The notes beneath the pieces were generated by a model. That model made no database searches. It was not told where the DNA came from and worked only from the letters and a program-made list of their open reading frames with translations. From positions 1 to 64,000 of the forward strand of contig JAIUPN010000001.1 in NCBI GenBank assembly GCA_020160755.1: a stretch of DNA of 64,000 nt, given 5' to 3'. The stretch is from Pseudomonadota bacterium (GTDB lineage: Bacteria; Pseudomonadota; Alphaproteobacteria; Sphingomonadales; Sphingomonadaceae). Position 1 is the stretch's first letter. Each line of letters starts with the position of its first letter. A program made the position numbers and the translations under genes. Positions 6,962-15,600 of the stretch are shown here, piece after piece.

Positions 6962-7561
6962 ATGACGAACTTCTATCCGCCGAACGGCGCAATCGATCTC
7001 GTGATCGAGCCGCGCCGGACTATGCTAGACCTTGTGACCAAAGGCAGCGTGCCGCTGCCGACCGCCACACGCGCCGACATCAAGCTGATGCGCTATCTGG
7101 CATCGTTGATGCACAGTCGCGCAAGCGGGGATGTGCTAAACACGGCGGGCCTTCTGGCCGACAGCCTGTTCATCGAGACGCCGGCCGTCATCGTGCGGGC
7201 AACGGCCTGCGTTGCGCCGCTGTTCCTCAGCGAGGTGGAAGCCGAGGCGATCGCAACCCGGCATCCGGTCGTGCTGCTGCGGCATTCGCCGGGGCAATCC
7301 GCGATCGATGTAACGATCGATCTCGTGATGCCCGACGACGGCGATCTCCGGTGGCTTCAAGACTATCGGCTGTTCCGTGGCCTCTCGGGCGACAGTTGGC
7401 TGGTGCCCTCTGGCGACGGCCCCTCCGTCCGATTGCTGCCTCACGGGCTCTTCCTGACTGAGCACGCGCCTTACGTCGACGACTGGGATCGAACGGCTGG
7501 CATCGAGCGCGCCAGCGCGCATCTCGATGCCCATTTGCATGGAGGCTGGTCATGGAGATGA
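6962..7561 (+). CDS. Conserved-looking hypothetical protein, first gene of a five-gene cluster
   Basis: The 199-residue product begins MTNFYPPNGAIDLVIEPRR and shows normal alphaproteobacterial composition. No signal peptide, membrane segment or catalytic signature was recognised. Residues 35-60 (ATRADIKLMRYLASLMHSR) are helical, and the C-terminal half is mixed alpha/beta. Its last codons overlap the next gene by 10 bp, so the two are almost certainly cotranslated. The start has no good ribosome site; the nearest GAG sits in a hairpin. It has no visible resemblance to the RES toxins that normally accompany the antitoxin type found at the end of the cluster. Confidence 0.65.
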   Translation: MTNFYPPNGAIDLVIEPRRTMLDLVTKGSVPLPTATRADIKLMRYLASLMHSRASGDVLNTAGLLADSLFIETPAVIVRATACVAPLFLSEVEAEAIATRHPVVLLRHSPGQSAIDVTIDLVMPDDGDLRWLQDYRLFRGLSGDSWLVPSGDGPSVRLLPHGLFLTEHAPYVDDWDRTAGIERASAHLDAHLHGGWSWR

Positions 7562-8169
7562 AAAAACGACCGGCGCCAGACGGCCTCGATTTCGTGCCCG
7601 TAGAGGGCGGCAGCGATCCCAATCTCGTCTTTGGGGTGGTCCGACGCCGGATTGGAAAGGGAGTGATCCAGACCGCTCCGGCTTCCGTGCTCCGGCGTCT
7701 CTCGCCGGGGCGCAAGGCCGATGTCGCGGCGCCATGGGAACCTACCTGCTACCGCTGGGACGTCCTGCTTCCGCCGATGGCGCACGATGATTGCCTCGAT
7801 CCCAAACGCCTGTGCGAGAAGTATGAGGAGCAAGCCTGTGAAGGGTTGAAGGATCTGCTCGTCATGATGACGATCCGCTTTCCCGACGCCGACCGGCTCC
7901 ATGCCATCTGGGAAGACGTACGTGCATTTGCGCGCGCGCGCCTTTGCCGTGAGCGCAGTCTCGCTGTCATTGCCGCCTTCCACCTCCCGGTCCAGATCGG
8001 CTCGACCAATCCGCCGCACGTCCATCTGATGGCGCTCGCCAGAGAGCTCAAAAGCTACGGCTTCACCGACTTTGTCCGGCCGTTGGCGGCAGATCCCGGC
8101 AAGGCGATCTTCGCCGCAGAGTGGGCCGAATGGCAGACGCGGCGAGGACGCGGCGCCGACAGCGCCTGA
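7552..8169 (+). CDS. Hypothetical protein with a relaxase-like H-x-H motif
   Basis: This 205-residue protein overlaps the preceding gene by 10 bp and has GGAGG 6 nt before its ATG; a second in-frame ATG at 7558 would give a 4-bp overlap. Near residue 160 the segment QIGSTNPPHVHLMALAREL resembles the metal-binding histidine pair of MobA/MobL HUH relaxases (pattern NPHxHxM). The N-terminal tyrosine motif expected of a working relaxase was not found, and the protein is too short. It may be a relaxase-derived protein with a new role, or the motif may be chance. No membrane segments are seen. Confidence 0.55.
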   Translation: MEMKKRPAPDGLDFVPVEGGSDPNLVFGVVRRRIGKGVIQTAPASVLRRLSPGRKADVAAPWEPTCYRWDVLLPPMAHDDCLDPKRLCEKYEEQACEGLKDLLVMMTIRFPDADRLHAIWEDVRAFARARLCRERSLAVIAAFHLPVQIGSTNPPHVHLMALARELKSYGFTDFVRPLAADPGKAIFAAEWAEWQTRRGRGADSA

Positions 8170-8296
8170 CGAGGCGCCCCCTTGCCAGCGCGCGGCGACT
8201 GACGTCGCGAAGTGCCTCGAAAGAAAAAGGTCCAGCTGTGGCTGAAGCGAATGAAGGAAAGCAGCCGCTGCCCAGCCAGCGCTGCCAACGAATGGA

Positions 8297-8770
8297 ATGT
8301 ACATGTCAAAATACCCCACCGCGACCGAGCGGGCCGAAGAAATGGAAACGCTGATGGCGGCGCTCGCCATCATCCAGGTCGCCGAACTCGACCTCGACGA
8401 GAAGCCGCCGATCCTCCCCGTGCAATGCGCGCATTATCTGATCGCCGCCGACGCTGATCTGCTCATCGTCCCCACCAAACCTTCGGCCGCTGGCGATCAT
8501 CATATCGTCGAGGACATTATGTGCTTGTCGCGCTGCGACGCCCTGCTGGTTCACGTCGCACGCCCGAGCGTCGGCGAGAAGCGAGTGCTCGTAGACATCG
8601 GGATCGACGGCCTCGTTCCCGTCTGGTTCCGGGAGTATCGGCCCTGCCTGATCCAACGCGCACTCCATTTCGTGCCCGATCAGGATGCAAGCAAACCCGC
8701 ATTCAAACTGACAAAGCACGGCCTGGAGCGGGCGGCCGACTTCGACGCCCTGAGCTTTGAGTGGCTCTGA
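8297..8770 (+). CDS. Hypothetical protein of 157 residues
   Basis: The product starts MYMSKYPTATERAEEMETLM; a second ATG at 8303 is equally possible. The N-terminal helix is followed by mixed segments with LLIVPTKPSAAGDHHIVED and VHVARPSVGEKRVLVDIG. No known family was recognised. It lies 127 bp after the previous gene, and its end comes 47 bp before the better start of the next gene, so it appears to be part of the same transcript. A 58-residue C-terminal stretch contains one WF pair but no clear motif. Confidence 0.5.
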   Translation: MYMSKYPTATERAEEMETLMAALAIIQVAELDLDEKPPILPVQCAHYLIAADADLLIVPTKPSAAGDHHIVEDIMCLSRCDALLVHVARPSVGEKRVLVDIGIDGLVPVWFREYRPCLIQRALHFVPDQDASKPAFKLTKHGLERAADFDALSFEWL

Positions 8771-8817
8771 CCCGTGCTGAGCGGGGTCGCAACGACGATT
8801 ATGAAAAGGAAGAAGCT

Positions 8818-9123
8818 ATGCTGGTGGTAAATATCGAGATCTGGCCTTGGGGCCGTGAGGAGCGGAAGTATAAGATCGGCGAGATCACCGCCGGGAATAT
8901 CGCAGGCGGCCGAATCTCGAGCTACGAGGTTCGCGTTCAACAGGCGGGTTACGAGCCTGAAGGCGTACCCGCGATCGATAAAGAATTCCTGCTTCCCGAT
9001 CACGACCGCCGCGCGGGCGCATTGGCGCTCATTCGTGACGCGCTGCTGATTGCCGTGCCACCTACCGAAGAAAGTTCCGGCGAGGCTGATGCTGGGACCG
9101 GGTCAACCTCGAAGGAGGGGTGA
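8818..9123 (+). CDS. Small hypothetical protein of 101 residues
   Basis: The ATG at 8818 follows AAGGAAGAAGCT, a strong purine-rich ribosome site, and is preferred to the upstream start at 8761. The protein begins MLVVNIEIWPWGREERKYK and looks like a compact beta-rich domain up to about residue 75, then ends in a Ser/Gly/Glu-rich tail. No family is recognised. It is 4 bp from the start of the next gene, which has its own GAGG site inside this gene's end, so the pair should be cotranslated. Confidence 0.6.
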   Translation: MLVVNIEIWPWGREERKYKIGEITAGNIAGGRISSYEVRVQQAGYEPEGVPAIDKEFLLPDHDRRAGALALIRDALLIAVPPTEESSGEADAGTGSTSKEG

Positions 9124-9127
9124 GGCG

Positions 9128-9658
9128 ATGGATAGGCCCCCCGGTTCCCCGCGCTCTGGCTCCGCCGCCAGGACTGATATTGCACGGTTTGCGACAGCTA
9201 ACCGGCGCCGACTAAGCGGGCCTGGCCTGCGCGCCTTCCTCGCTATCGCCGACCTTTGGGGACTGACCGAGGAGCAGCGCCAGCTGATCCTCGGTTATCC
9301 GGCTCGATCAACCTATCATGGCTGGGTCAAGAAAGCTCGCGAGCGTCGGGGCATCACCCTGAATCTCGATGTTTTGATGCGGATTTCGGCGGTCCTCGGC
9401 ATTTACAAAGGACTTAGAATTCTCTTCGCAGACGAGGATAAAGGTGTCGAATGGCTTCAGAGGCCTCATAAAGCGCGCGTTTTCGGTGGCGCGCCGCCGA
9501 TCGAACTCATCACCAGCGGAACTCAAGATGCGCTGATGACCGTGCGGCGCTTCGTTGATGCCGCCTGCGACGGACTCTACATGGCCCCGTCCTCGGATGA
9601 GCGCGATACGCCGCCCTATGACGATAGCGAGATCATATTCGATGGCACGGACGATTGA
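9128..9658 (+). CDS. MbcA/ParS/Xre-type antitoxin-like protein, without adjacent toxin
   Basis: The 176-residue protein has an N-terminal DNA-binding part (about 15-60) and a C-terminal DUF2384-like region (about 60-140). Its motifs include FLAIADLWGLTEEQRQLILG, RSTYHGWVKKARE and MRISAVLGIYKGLRILF. In known systems this family neutralises an adjacent RES-domain NAD+-degrading toxin. No RES gene lies downstream: the next 280 bp hold only two tiny ORFs. The upstream neighbours do not resemble RES. It is therefore either an orphan antitoxin or paired with one of the unrecognised upstream proteins. Start ATG 9128 has GAGG at the right distance; an upstream in-frame ATG at 9050 lies inside the previous gene. 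Confidence 0.75.
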   Translation: MDRPPGSPRSGSAARTDIARFATANRRRLSGPGLRAFLAIADLWGLTEEQRQLILGYPARSTYHGWVKKARERRGITLNLDVLMRISAVLGIYKGLRILFADEDKGVEWLQRPHKARVFGGAPPIELITSGTQDALMTVRRFVDAACDGLYMAPSSDERDTPPYDDSEIIFDGTDD

Positions 9659-9697
9659 GGGCGCATCCGCTATACTGGCCCTCGTCCCTTGACCGCA

Positions 9698-9856
9698 TCA
9701 TGCTGCATTGCGACGAAGTTTTCGCGCCATCCGTTCATGCCTGATTGCAGCCTCGCGAAGCCGGACCGCCAGAAACGGATCGTCGGTCGCGCTCGTTTTC
9801 AGGCGGGCGACACGGGCTAGCTGTTCATAATAGAGGGCGTCGCGTTCAGGCTCCAT
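9698..9856 (-). CDS. Possible 52-residue small protein
   Basis: An ORF starting MEPERDALYYEQLARVARLK is charged and strongly helical, with a basic C-terminus (RMARKLRRNAA). Codon usage favours G/C at the third position like the real genes around it. It is antisense to nothing and fills an otherwise empty gap. No good ribosome site is visible (GCTGGAT before ATG), so expression is uncertain. Confidence 0.4.
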   Translation of the reverse strand: MEPERDALYYEQLARVARLKTSATDDPFLAVRLREAAIRHERMARKLRRNAA

Positions 9857-9938
9857 ATCCAGCCTGATATCATGGTCAAATCAACAACTAGCTACGTCGC
9901 GCGGGAATCCTCCCCTCCGAAGAAACGTGAAGATTCAT

Positions 9939-10091
9939 ATGGCAAAAATTCCGCCGAGCCGTCGAAAGACAGCATATAAATCTCTTCGCAAGATCGCCGA
10001 GAAGCTGGGCGTTCCCTTTATCGTTCGTCCACCGGTAACACCGCCGACGGAGGTCGGGGAGCAAGGTGAACTTGCCGATCCGAAACGCTGA
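9939..10091 (+). CDS. Possible 50-residue basic small protein
   Basis: The ORF encodes MAKIPPSRRKTAYKSLRKIA and ends in an acidic tail (GEQGELADPKR). The N-terminus is Lys/Arg-rich and could bind nucleic acid. GAAG lies about 8 nt upstream of ATG. It lies between the antitoxin-like gene and hslU and has no recognised relatives. It may be spurious. Confidence 0.3.
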   Translation: MAKIPPSRRKTAYKSLRKIAEKLGVPFIVRPPVTPPTEVGEQGELADPKR

Positions 10092-10406
10092 TCGAATTGG
10101 GCCGTTTGTAAGCGAATGCCGGTGATACGTTCAAAGGCGCACCGGGAGGGCATCGGACATGATCTGATTTTCACCCGATGCTCATTGTCTCGCTGTAATT
10201 ACCGCTCGACCCGCTGCGCTAGCGACCCAGCGTAGCGGGGCAAGCTCAAACGAGTGTGGGCCCCTATGGCTGAGTCGATCTTCGTTTGAACCACGGATCA
10301 CCCGTTCGATCGACAACCAGCTGGTCAGCCGGATATTGTCGCACGAGCGCGATGGCCTCGTCTGCCGGAGCCGCTCAGCCACAAGCGTCCTAGCGACACC
10401 CGATGA
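10092..10406. other. Non-coding stretch downstream of hslU
   Basis: It holds a long hairpin (10210-10239) and an 8-bp inverted repeat TCAAACGA/TCGTTTGA (10246-10253 with 10282-10289). Short frames in it (for example 10182-10382 on minus) are not recognisable. It marks the boundary between the accessory left part and the conserved hslUV region. Confidence 0.45.
10210..10239 (-). terminator. Long hairpin downstream of hslU, possible terminator
   Basis: CCCGCTGCGCT (10210-10220) pairs with AGCGTAGCGGG (10229-10239) in an 11-bp stem with one G-U pair and an 8-nt loop, about 170 bp past the hslU stop. No T-tract follows on either strand, so it could be a Rho-assisted end point or an RNA-stabilising hairpin. 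Confidence 0.35.
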
Positions 10407-11708
10407 TCAAAGCACATATTTGCTGAGGTCGGTGTCGCCAACGATCTCCGAAAGCTGGCGTTCGACATAGGCGGCGTCGATCTCGAGCGTCGTGCCGCCG
10501 ACCTCTTCGGCGGTGAAGCTGATTTCTTCGACCAGCCGCTCCATGATCGTCTGCAAGCGGCGCGCGCCGATATTCTCGACCTTCTCGTTGACCTCGGCCG
10601 CGAGCTTCGCGACGCGCGCGATTGCCTCGGGAGTGAAATTCAGCGTCACGCCTTCGGTGCCGAGCAGCGCCACATATTGTTCGGGTAGGCCGGCCTTGGT
10701 CTCGCTGAGGATGCGGACGAAATCCTCCTCAGTGAGCGCGCCGAGTTCGACGCGGATCGGCAGGCGGCCCTGGAGTTCGGGAAGCAGGTCGCTGGGCTTC
10801 GCGACATGGAAGGCGCCCGAGGCGATGAAGAGGATATGGTCGGTCTTCATCGGACCATATTTGGTCGCGACGGTCGTGCCTTCGATTAGCGGCAGCAGGT
10901 CGCGCTGGACGCCCTCTCGGCTCACGGAACCGCCACGCACGTCGCTGACCGCGATCTTGTCGATCTCGTCGAGGAAGACGATACCGTTCGCTTCGGCATC
11001 GGCGAGCGCGACGCGTGCGACATCGTCCTGGTCGAGGCGCTTGTCCTGTTCCTCTTCGATGAGACGCGTCGCGGCCTCGATCACCTTCAGCTTGCGGCGC
11101 TTCTTGGGCAGGCCGCCCATCGCCTTGCCGAGCATGTCGGACAGGTTGATCATGTTCATCTGGCCCGGCTGGCCGGGCAGGTCGAACGGCATGTTCGGCG
11201 CGTCGGCGACCTCGATCTCGACCTCGCTGTCGTCGAGATGGCCTTCGCGGATGCGCTGGCGGAAGCTCTGGCGCGTCGCCTCGCTGGCGCCCTTGCCGGT
11301 GAGGGCATCGAGCAAGCGCTCCATCGCCGCCTCTTCGGCGGCGGCGCGCACCGCTTCACGGCGGCGGTCCTTTTCGAGCCGCACCGCTTCCTCGACCAAG
11401 TCGCGCGCGATCTGCTCGACGTCCCGGCCGACATAGCCGACTTCGGTGAACTTGGTTGCCTCGACCTTGATGAAGGGCGCGTCGGCAAGTTTGGCAAGTC
11501 GGCGCGAAATCTCGGTCTTGCCGCAGCCGGTGGGGCCGATCATCAGGATATTCTTGGGGCTCACTTCGTCGCGCAGATCGGCCGAAAGCTGCTGGCGGCG
11601 CCAGCGATTGCGCAGCGCGACGGCGACGGCGCGCTTGGCGGCATCCTGGCCGATGATGTGCGTATCGAGCGCGGCAACGATCGTCTTGGGAGTCAGGTCT
11701 TTGTTCAT
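10407..11708 (-). CDS. hslU: ATP-dependent protease ATPase subunit HslU (ClpY)
   Basis: This 433-residue AAA+ unfoldase forms hexamers that feed substrates into the HslV peptidase in the cytoplasm. It shows the Walker A motif [15 protein letters not shown], the pore-loop/Walker surroundings [15 protein letters not shown], the Walker B motif [11 protein letters not shown], and a C-terminal end DTDLSKYVL, which docks into HslV. Full length matches the family. It starts 5 nt after the hslV stop, the usual hslVU order. It is probably part of the heat-shock regulon through the promoter upstream of hslV. Confidence 0.98.
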   Translation of the reverse strand: MNKDLTPKTIVAALDTHIIGQDAAKRAVAVALRNRWRRQQLSADLRDEVSPKNILMIGPTGCGKTEISRRLAKLADAPFIKVEATKFTEVGYVGRDVEQIARDLVEEAVRLEKDRRREAVRAAAEEAAMERLLDALTGKGASEATRQSFRQRIREGHLDDSEVEIEVADAPNMPFDLPGQPGQMNMINLSDMLGKAMGGLPKKRRKLKVIEAATRLIEEEQDKRLDQDDVARVALADAEANGIVFLDEIDKIAVSDVRGGSVSREGVQRDLLPLIEGTTVATKYGPMKTDHILFIASGAFHVAKPSDLLPELQGRLPIRVELGALTEEDFVRILSETKAGLPEQYVALLGTEGVTLNFTPEAIARVAKLAAEVNEKVENIGARRLQTIMERLVEEISFTAEEVGGTTLEIDAAYVERQLSEIVGDTDLSKYVL

Positions 11709-11713
11709 TTCGA

Positions 11714-12280
11714 TTATGCCTGGATTTCGATGGTTTCGTGGGTGAACTGGTCGTTCGTGTAGACGCAGATATCGGCGGCGACCTCCATCGCCTTGCGCAC
11801 CAGCACCGCGGGATCCTTTTCATAATCGACAAGCGCACGCGCCGCCGAGAGTGCGAAATTGCCCCCCGATCCGATCGCAGCGATGCCGCCTTTGGGTTCG
11901 AGCACGTCGCCGTTGCCGGTGATGACGAGGGTCACTTCCTTGTCGGCGACGATCATCATCGCTTCGAGGTTGCGGAGATATTTGTCGGTGCGCCAGTCCT
12001 TGGCGAGTTCGACCGCGGCGCGGAGCAACTGGCCGTTATGGCGTTCGAGCTTGGCTTCGAGCCGCTCGAACAGCGTGAAGGCATCGGCGGTCGCGCCCGC
12101 GAAGCCGCCGATCACGCTGCCGTCGTGGAGGCGGCGGACCTTGCGGGCGTTGGGTTTCATCACCGTCTGCCCCATCGACACCTGACCGTCGCCGATGATG
12201 ACGACCTTGTCGACGTTGCGGGCGGAAAGGATGGTGGTTCCGTGCCAAGGCGAGGCACTTTGCGCATGGGGATTGGTCAT
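11714..12280 (-). CDS. hslV: ATP-dependent protease peptidase subunit HslV (ClpQ)
   Basis: The 188-residue N-terminal-nucleophile hydrolase forms the double-ring proteolytic core of HslVU. The propeptide [14 protein letters not shown] is removed to expose the catalytic threonine pair (TTILSARN, Thr15). [11 protein letters not shown] and [15 protein letters not shown] are conserved. The long propeptide is normal for alphaproteobacteria. hslU follows 5 nt downstream. A sigma-32-like promoter lies immediately upstream of the start. Confidence 0.97.
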   Translation of the reverse strand: MTNPHAQSASPWHGTTILSARNVDKVVIIGDGQVSMGQTVMKPNARKVRRLHDGSVIGGFAGATADAFTLFERLEAKLERHNGQLLRAAVELAKDWRTDKYLRNLEAMMIVADKEVTLVITGNGDVLEPKGGIAAIGSGGNFALSAARALVDYEKDPAVLVRKAMEVAADICVYTNDQFTHETIEIQA

Positions 12281-12288
12281 GCGGCGCG

Positions 12289-12317
12289 ATATGGGAGATA
12301 GGTCCCTTCACCGCAAG
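12289..12317 (-). promoter_or_regulatory. Candidate heat-shock (sigma-32) promoter of hslVU
   Basis: Read on the minus strand, CTTGCG (12312-12317) is followed after 16 bp by CCCATAT (12289-12295), close to the sigma-32 consensus CTTGAA/CCCCATNT. The -10 element ends only 8 bp before the hslV ATG, so the transcript would be leaderless or almost so. Confidence 0.4.
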
Positions 12318-12337
12318 GGGAGGGGGTGGCGGTCCCT

Positions 12338-13144
12338 TCAGGACCAGACGAGCAACGCGCGGGCGCCGGCTGCGATGTCGATCATCGCTGGGCCTTCGAG
12401 CAGCACCGCTTCGCCGAGCTTCAGAGCCTCGCCCGCGACACGACAACCGTCCGAGAGGGGCAGGAAAGTCATTCCGTCGCGACCAGCGACGCATATCTCG
12501 TCCACGATCGGCCCGGCGAGATGCGTGACGTGGAAATGCGGACCGCTAACGAGTGCGCGTGATTCTGCCGGATCGATCCGGAGGTCGTGGGGGTCGGCAA
12601 CGGGCTTGCGATCTGCAACGGCCAGCCCTTCATCAAGATGGAGTGCGCGTGGACGGCCATAGTCGTAGAGGCGGTAGGTGCAGTCGATATTCTGTTGCAC
12701 CTCGACAACGACCAAGCCGCCGCCAATCGCGTGGATCGTGCCTGCGGGATTATAGATAAAATCATGCGTATGCGCCGGTCGCCAGTTGATACGGTCGACG
12801 ATCGATCCATCGAGCGCGGCTTCGCGCAATTCGTGCAACGCGGCAGGCGCGATCAGCCCTACGCCGAGTTCGGCGCCATCGTCGGCGTCGAGGACAAGCC
12901 AGCATTCGTCTTTTCCCGATGGAAGCCCGGCACGCCGTGCGATCGCATCGTCGGGATGTACCTGAATTGACAAGCGCTCCGACGTGAAGAGAAATTTGAT
13001 CATGGTCGACGACACGTCACTGCCGTCGGGGTGTGCGAACCAGATTTCGCCTATCCGGCGATCGCCCAATTCCCCGAACGCGCCCGGAATATCGGTGCGC
13101 CCCCAAGGCTTTTCGACGACGAGGGGCTTCAGACGTCGCGGCAT
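12338..13144 (-). CDS. manA: Class I mannose-6-phosphate isomerase
   Basis: This 268-residue cytoplasmic enzyme interconverts fructose-6-phosphate and mannose-6-phosphate, supplying mannose units for GDP-mannose. The zinc-site and catalytic regions are visible as LSIQVHPDDAIARR, GKDECWLVLDADDGAELGVG and HDFIYNPAGTIHAIGGG. It is short for the family, like the compact alphaproteobacterial form lacking the extra domains. The ATG at 13144 is preferred because the open frame upstream reads into wecC out of frame. It lies 49 bp after wecC and probably belongs to that transcript. No GDP-mannose pathway genes follow. Confidence 0.92.
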   Translation of the reverse strand: MPRRLKPLVVEKPWGRTDIPGAFGELGDRRIGEIWFAHPDGSDVSSTMIKFLFTSERLSIQVHPDDAIARRAGLPSGKDECWLVLDADDGAELGVGLIAPAALHELREAALDGSIVDRINWRPAHTHDFIYNPAGTIHAIGGGLVVVEVQQNIDCTYRLYDYGRPRALHLDEGLAVADRKPVADPHDLRIDPAESRALVSGPHFHVTHLAGPIVDEICVAGRDGMTFLPLSDGCRVAGEALKLGEAVLLEGPAMIDIAAGARALLVWS

Positions 13145-13193
13145 GGTAACCTTGTGCCGGAAATGTCGGTGGGGCGTCAAGTGCATGGATGCC

Positions 13194-14489
13194 TCAGGCC
13201 GCGCGGTGGAGGCGGCGGCCGTTTCGGCTGTTCGGCTGGTCCAGCCACAGCCCGCGCGTGTCATAGACGATCTTGTCGCTGCGTTCCTCGATCGGGATCG
13301 ACTTGAACAGGTCGTGGTCGACGAGGACGATGAGCAGGTCGCAATCCGCCAGCGCGGTGTCGAGATCAATCAACTCGGCGCCGGTCCCCGCGAACTCCAT
13401 CGGCAGGCCGCGCGCATAGGGCTCGACGATCTCGATCCGCTTGCCGAAGCGCCGCGCCAGTGCCGCGGCGACCTCGACCGCAGGGCTTTCGCGAAAATCG
13501 TCGATATTGGGTTTGAACGCGAGGCCTAGGCACGCGACGCGTGCGTCGGGGTGCTGCGACACGAGCATTTCGGCGGCGCCGATGACATGCGCGGTCTTGG
13601 CGAGATTGACCTCGCGCGCGGTGCGGATCAGGCGGCTGTGGTCGGGCGCACCGTGCACCAGGAACCACGGGTCCACCGCAATGCAATGGCCGCCGACTCC
13701 GGGGCCGGGCTGGAGGATGTTGACGCGCGGATGGCGGTTGGCGAGGCGGATCACCTCCCACACGTCGACCCCCATCTGTTCGGCCATCATCGACAGCTCG
13801 TTGGCAAAGGCGATATTGACGTCGCGATAGCTGTTCTCGACCAGCTTCACCATTTCGGCGGCGCGCGCCGAGGTGGTGACGCAGGCGCCGCGCACGAACT
13901 GGCGGTAAAAGGTCATCGCGCGGCGCGCACAGCGCGGCGTGATGCCTCCGATGCAGCGGTCGTTGTCGATCAGTTCGACGAGGATGCGGCCCGGCAGAAC
14001 GCGTTCGGGGCAATAGGCGATGAAGATGTCGGCGGCGCCGCTGCACGCGCCCGGAACCTTGAGGTCGGGGCGCAGCTCGGCGATCAGTTCGGCGAGTTTT
14101 TCGGTCGTCCCGACGGGCGAGGTCGATTCGAGGATCACAAGATTGCCCGCCTCGAGCTTCGGCGCGATCGCGCGCGCCGCGGACAGGACGTGGCTGATGT
14201 CGGGGCGATGCTCTTCGTCGTGCGGGGTCGGCACGGCGACGACGAAAGTGTCGGCGGCCGCAACCTCGGTCGACGCGACGAGCGCGCCGCGCGCGACGAC
14301 GCCCTGGACGAGGCCGTCGAGATCGACTTCCTCGATATGCACGCGGCCGCTGTTGACGGTGTCGACGACGCTTTGGCTCACATCGACGCCGGTGACCTTG
14401 CAGCCCGATCGCGCGATCAGCGCCGCGGTGGGAAGCCCGATATAGCCGAGCCCGAGGACCGTGACCTTCTGTTCCGTATCAATGGGCAC
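13194..14489 (-). CDS. wecC: UDP-N-acetyl-D-mannosamine dehydrogenase
   Basis: The 431-residue enzyme oxidises UDP-ManNAc to UDP-ManNAcA using NAD+. The N-terminal Rossmann motif is LGLGYIGLPTAALIA, the middle domain has AEMVKLVENSYRDVNIAFAN, and the active-site cysteine sits in GVGGHCIAVDPWFL. The C-terminal domain has LGLAFKPNIDDFRESPA. The gene overlaps wecB by 11 bp, so substrate and product enzymes are cotranslated. The C-terminal tail is rich in Arg. It is distinct from the UDP-glucose dehydrogenase at 54000. Confidence 0.95.
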   Translation of the reverse strand: MPIDTEQKVTVLGLGYIGLPTAALIARSGCKVTGVDVSQSVVDTVNSGRVHIEEVDLDGLVQGVVARGALVASTEVAAADTFVVAVPTPHDEEHRPDISHVLSAARAIAPKLEAGNLVILESTSPVGTTEKLAELIAELRPDLKVPGACSGAADIFIAYCPERVLPGRILVELIDNDRCIGGITPRCARRAMTFYRQFVRGACVTTSARAAEMVKLVENSYRDVNIAFANELSMMAEQMGVDVWEVIRLANRHPRVNILQPGPGVGGHCIAVDPWFLVHGAPDHSRLIRTAREVNLAKTAHVIGAAEMLVSQHPDARVACLGLAFKPNIDDFRESPAVEVAAALARRFGKRIEIVEPYARGLPMEFAGTGAELIDLDTALADCDLLIVLVDHDLFKSIPIEERSDKIVYDTRGLWLDQPNSRNGRRLHRAA

Positions 14490-15600
14490 GCGCTACAATC
14501 TCCGCAATCTGTCTTGCCGCCGTGCCGTCACCGAACGGATTATGGGCGCGGGCCATGGCGGTATAGGCGTCCTTGTCGTCCAAAAGCTTGAAAATTTCGG
14601 AAACAATACGCGCTTTGTCGGTCCCCACAAGCCGCGCGGTGCCGGCTTCGATCCCTTCGGGGCGCTCGGTCGTCTCGCGCATCACGAGCACCGGCTTGCC
14701 GAGCGAGGGGGCTTCTTCCTGCACCCCGCCGCTGTCGGTCAACACCAGTTCCGATGCGCCGAGCAGGCGAACGAAGTGCGGATAGTCGAGGGGGGCGATC
14801 AGCGCGACATTGGAAAGGCCGCCAAGGATCGGCTCCATCGCGCTGCGAACGTGCGGGTTCGGGTGGACGGGGAAAATCACCGCGACGTCGTCGCGCGCGG
14901 CAATGGCGGCGATGGCATCGGCGATAGCCTTCATCCCGTCGCCGAAATTCTCGCGCCGGTGCGAGGTCACGGCGATGATCCGGCGGCCCGCGAAGCGCGC
15001 GAGCAACGGGTCAAGCCCGGCCGCGAGCGACGGCTCTTCGTCGATCCGTGCGGTGGTCGCGAGCAGCGCGTCGATGACGGTGTTGCCGGTGACGTGGATC
15101 CGATCGGCGGGCACATTTTCGGCGCGGAGCGCGGCGGCCGCGGTCTCGGTCGGCGCGAAATGAAGGTCGGCGACCGCGCCGGCGACCTTGCGGTTCACTT
15201 CTTCGGGCCAGGGGTGATAGATGTTGCCGCTGCGCAGCCCGGCCTCGACATGCCCAACCGGGATCTTGCGGAAATAGGCGGCGAGCGTCGCCGCCATCGT
15301 CGTCAGCGTGTCGCCGTGGACGAGGATACGGTCGGGCTTTTCGGCGTCGAAAGTTTCGCCGAGTCCGACCACCAGCCGCGCGAGCAACCCGTCGAGCGTC
15401 TGGTCGGCCTGCATGACGTCAAGGTCGATGTCGGGCGTGATGCGCGCGATCTCGAGCACCTGATCGAGCATTTCGCGATGCTGCGCGGTCACGCAGACAC
15501 GGACGTCGAGCCCCTCCTGTTCGCGCAGCGCATGGACGACCGGAAACATCTTGATGGCTTCCGGGCGAGTACCAAAGACAATTACGATCCGGGCAGGCAC
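14479..15600 (-). CDS. wecB: UDP-N-acetylglucosamine 2-epimerase (non-hydrolysing)
   Basis: This 373-residue GT-B-fold epimerase converts UDP-GlcNAc to UDP-ManNAc for WecC. Signature segments are FGTRPEAIKMFPVVHAL near the N-terminus, VTSHRRENFGDGM in the middle and TDSGGVQEEAPSLGKPVLVM near the C-terminus. The GTG at 15600 is chosen because AAGGAG lies 5 nt upstream and the conserved sequence starts right there; the frame opens further at 15660 without family resemblance. It is the first gene of a leftward wecB-wecC-manA unit, divergent from the phosphatase gene. Confidence 0.95.
   Translation of the reverse strand: MPARIVIVFGTRPEAIKMFPVVHALREQEGLDVRVCVTAQHREMLDQVLEIARITPDIDLDVMQADQTLDGLLARLVVGLGETFDAEKPDRILVHGDTLTTMAATLAAYFRKIPVGHVEAGLRSGNIYHPWPEEVNRKVAGAVADLHFAPTETAAAALRAENVPADRIHVTGNTVIDALLATTARIDEEPSLAAGLDPLLARFAGRRIIAVTSHRRENFGDGMKAIADAIAAIAARDDVAVIFPVHPNPHVRSAMEPILGGLSNVALIAPLDYPHFVRLLGASELVLTDSGGVQEEAPSLGKPVLVMRETTERPEGIEAGTARLVGTDKARIVSEIFKLLDDKDAYTAMARAHNPFGDGTAARQIAEIVARAH

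Noticed and set aside
7552..8169. Functional MobA/MobL relaxase
   Set aside because: Only the H-x-H-like segment is seen; the catalytic tyrosine motif, helicase part, oriT and other mobilisation genes are missing.
8212..8457. 81-codon basic ORF starting MPRKKKVQLW
   Set aside because: It overlaps the better-supported gene at 8297 in another frame and turns into Arg-rich shadow sequence.
9128..9658. Complete Xre-RES toxin-antitoxin pair
   Set aside because: No RES-domain ORF is found on either side; only the antitoxin-type protein is supported.
10182..10382. 66-codon minus ORF as a transposase remnant
   Set aside because: The composition and nearby inverted repeats suggested an IS relic, but no transposase motif could be identified in any frame.
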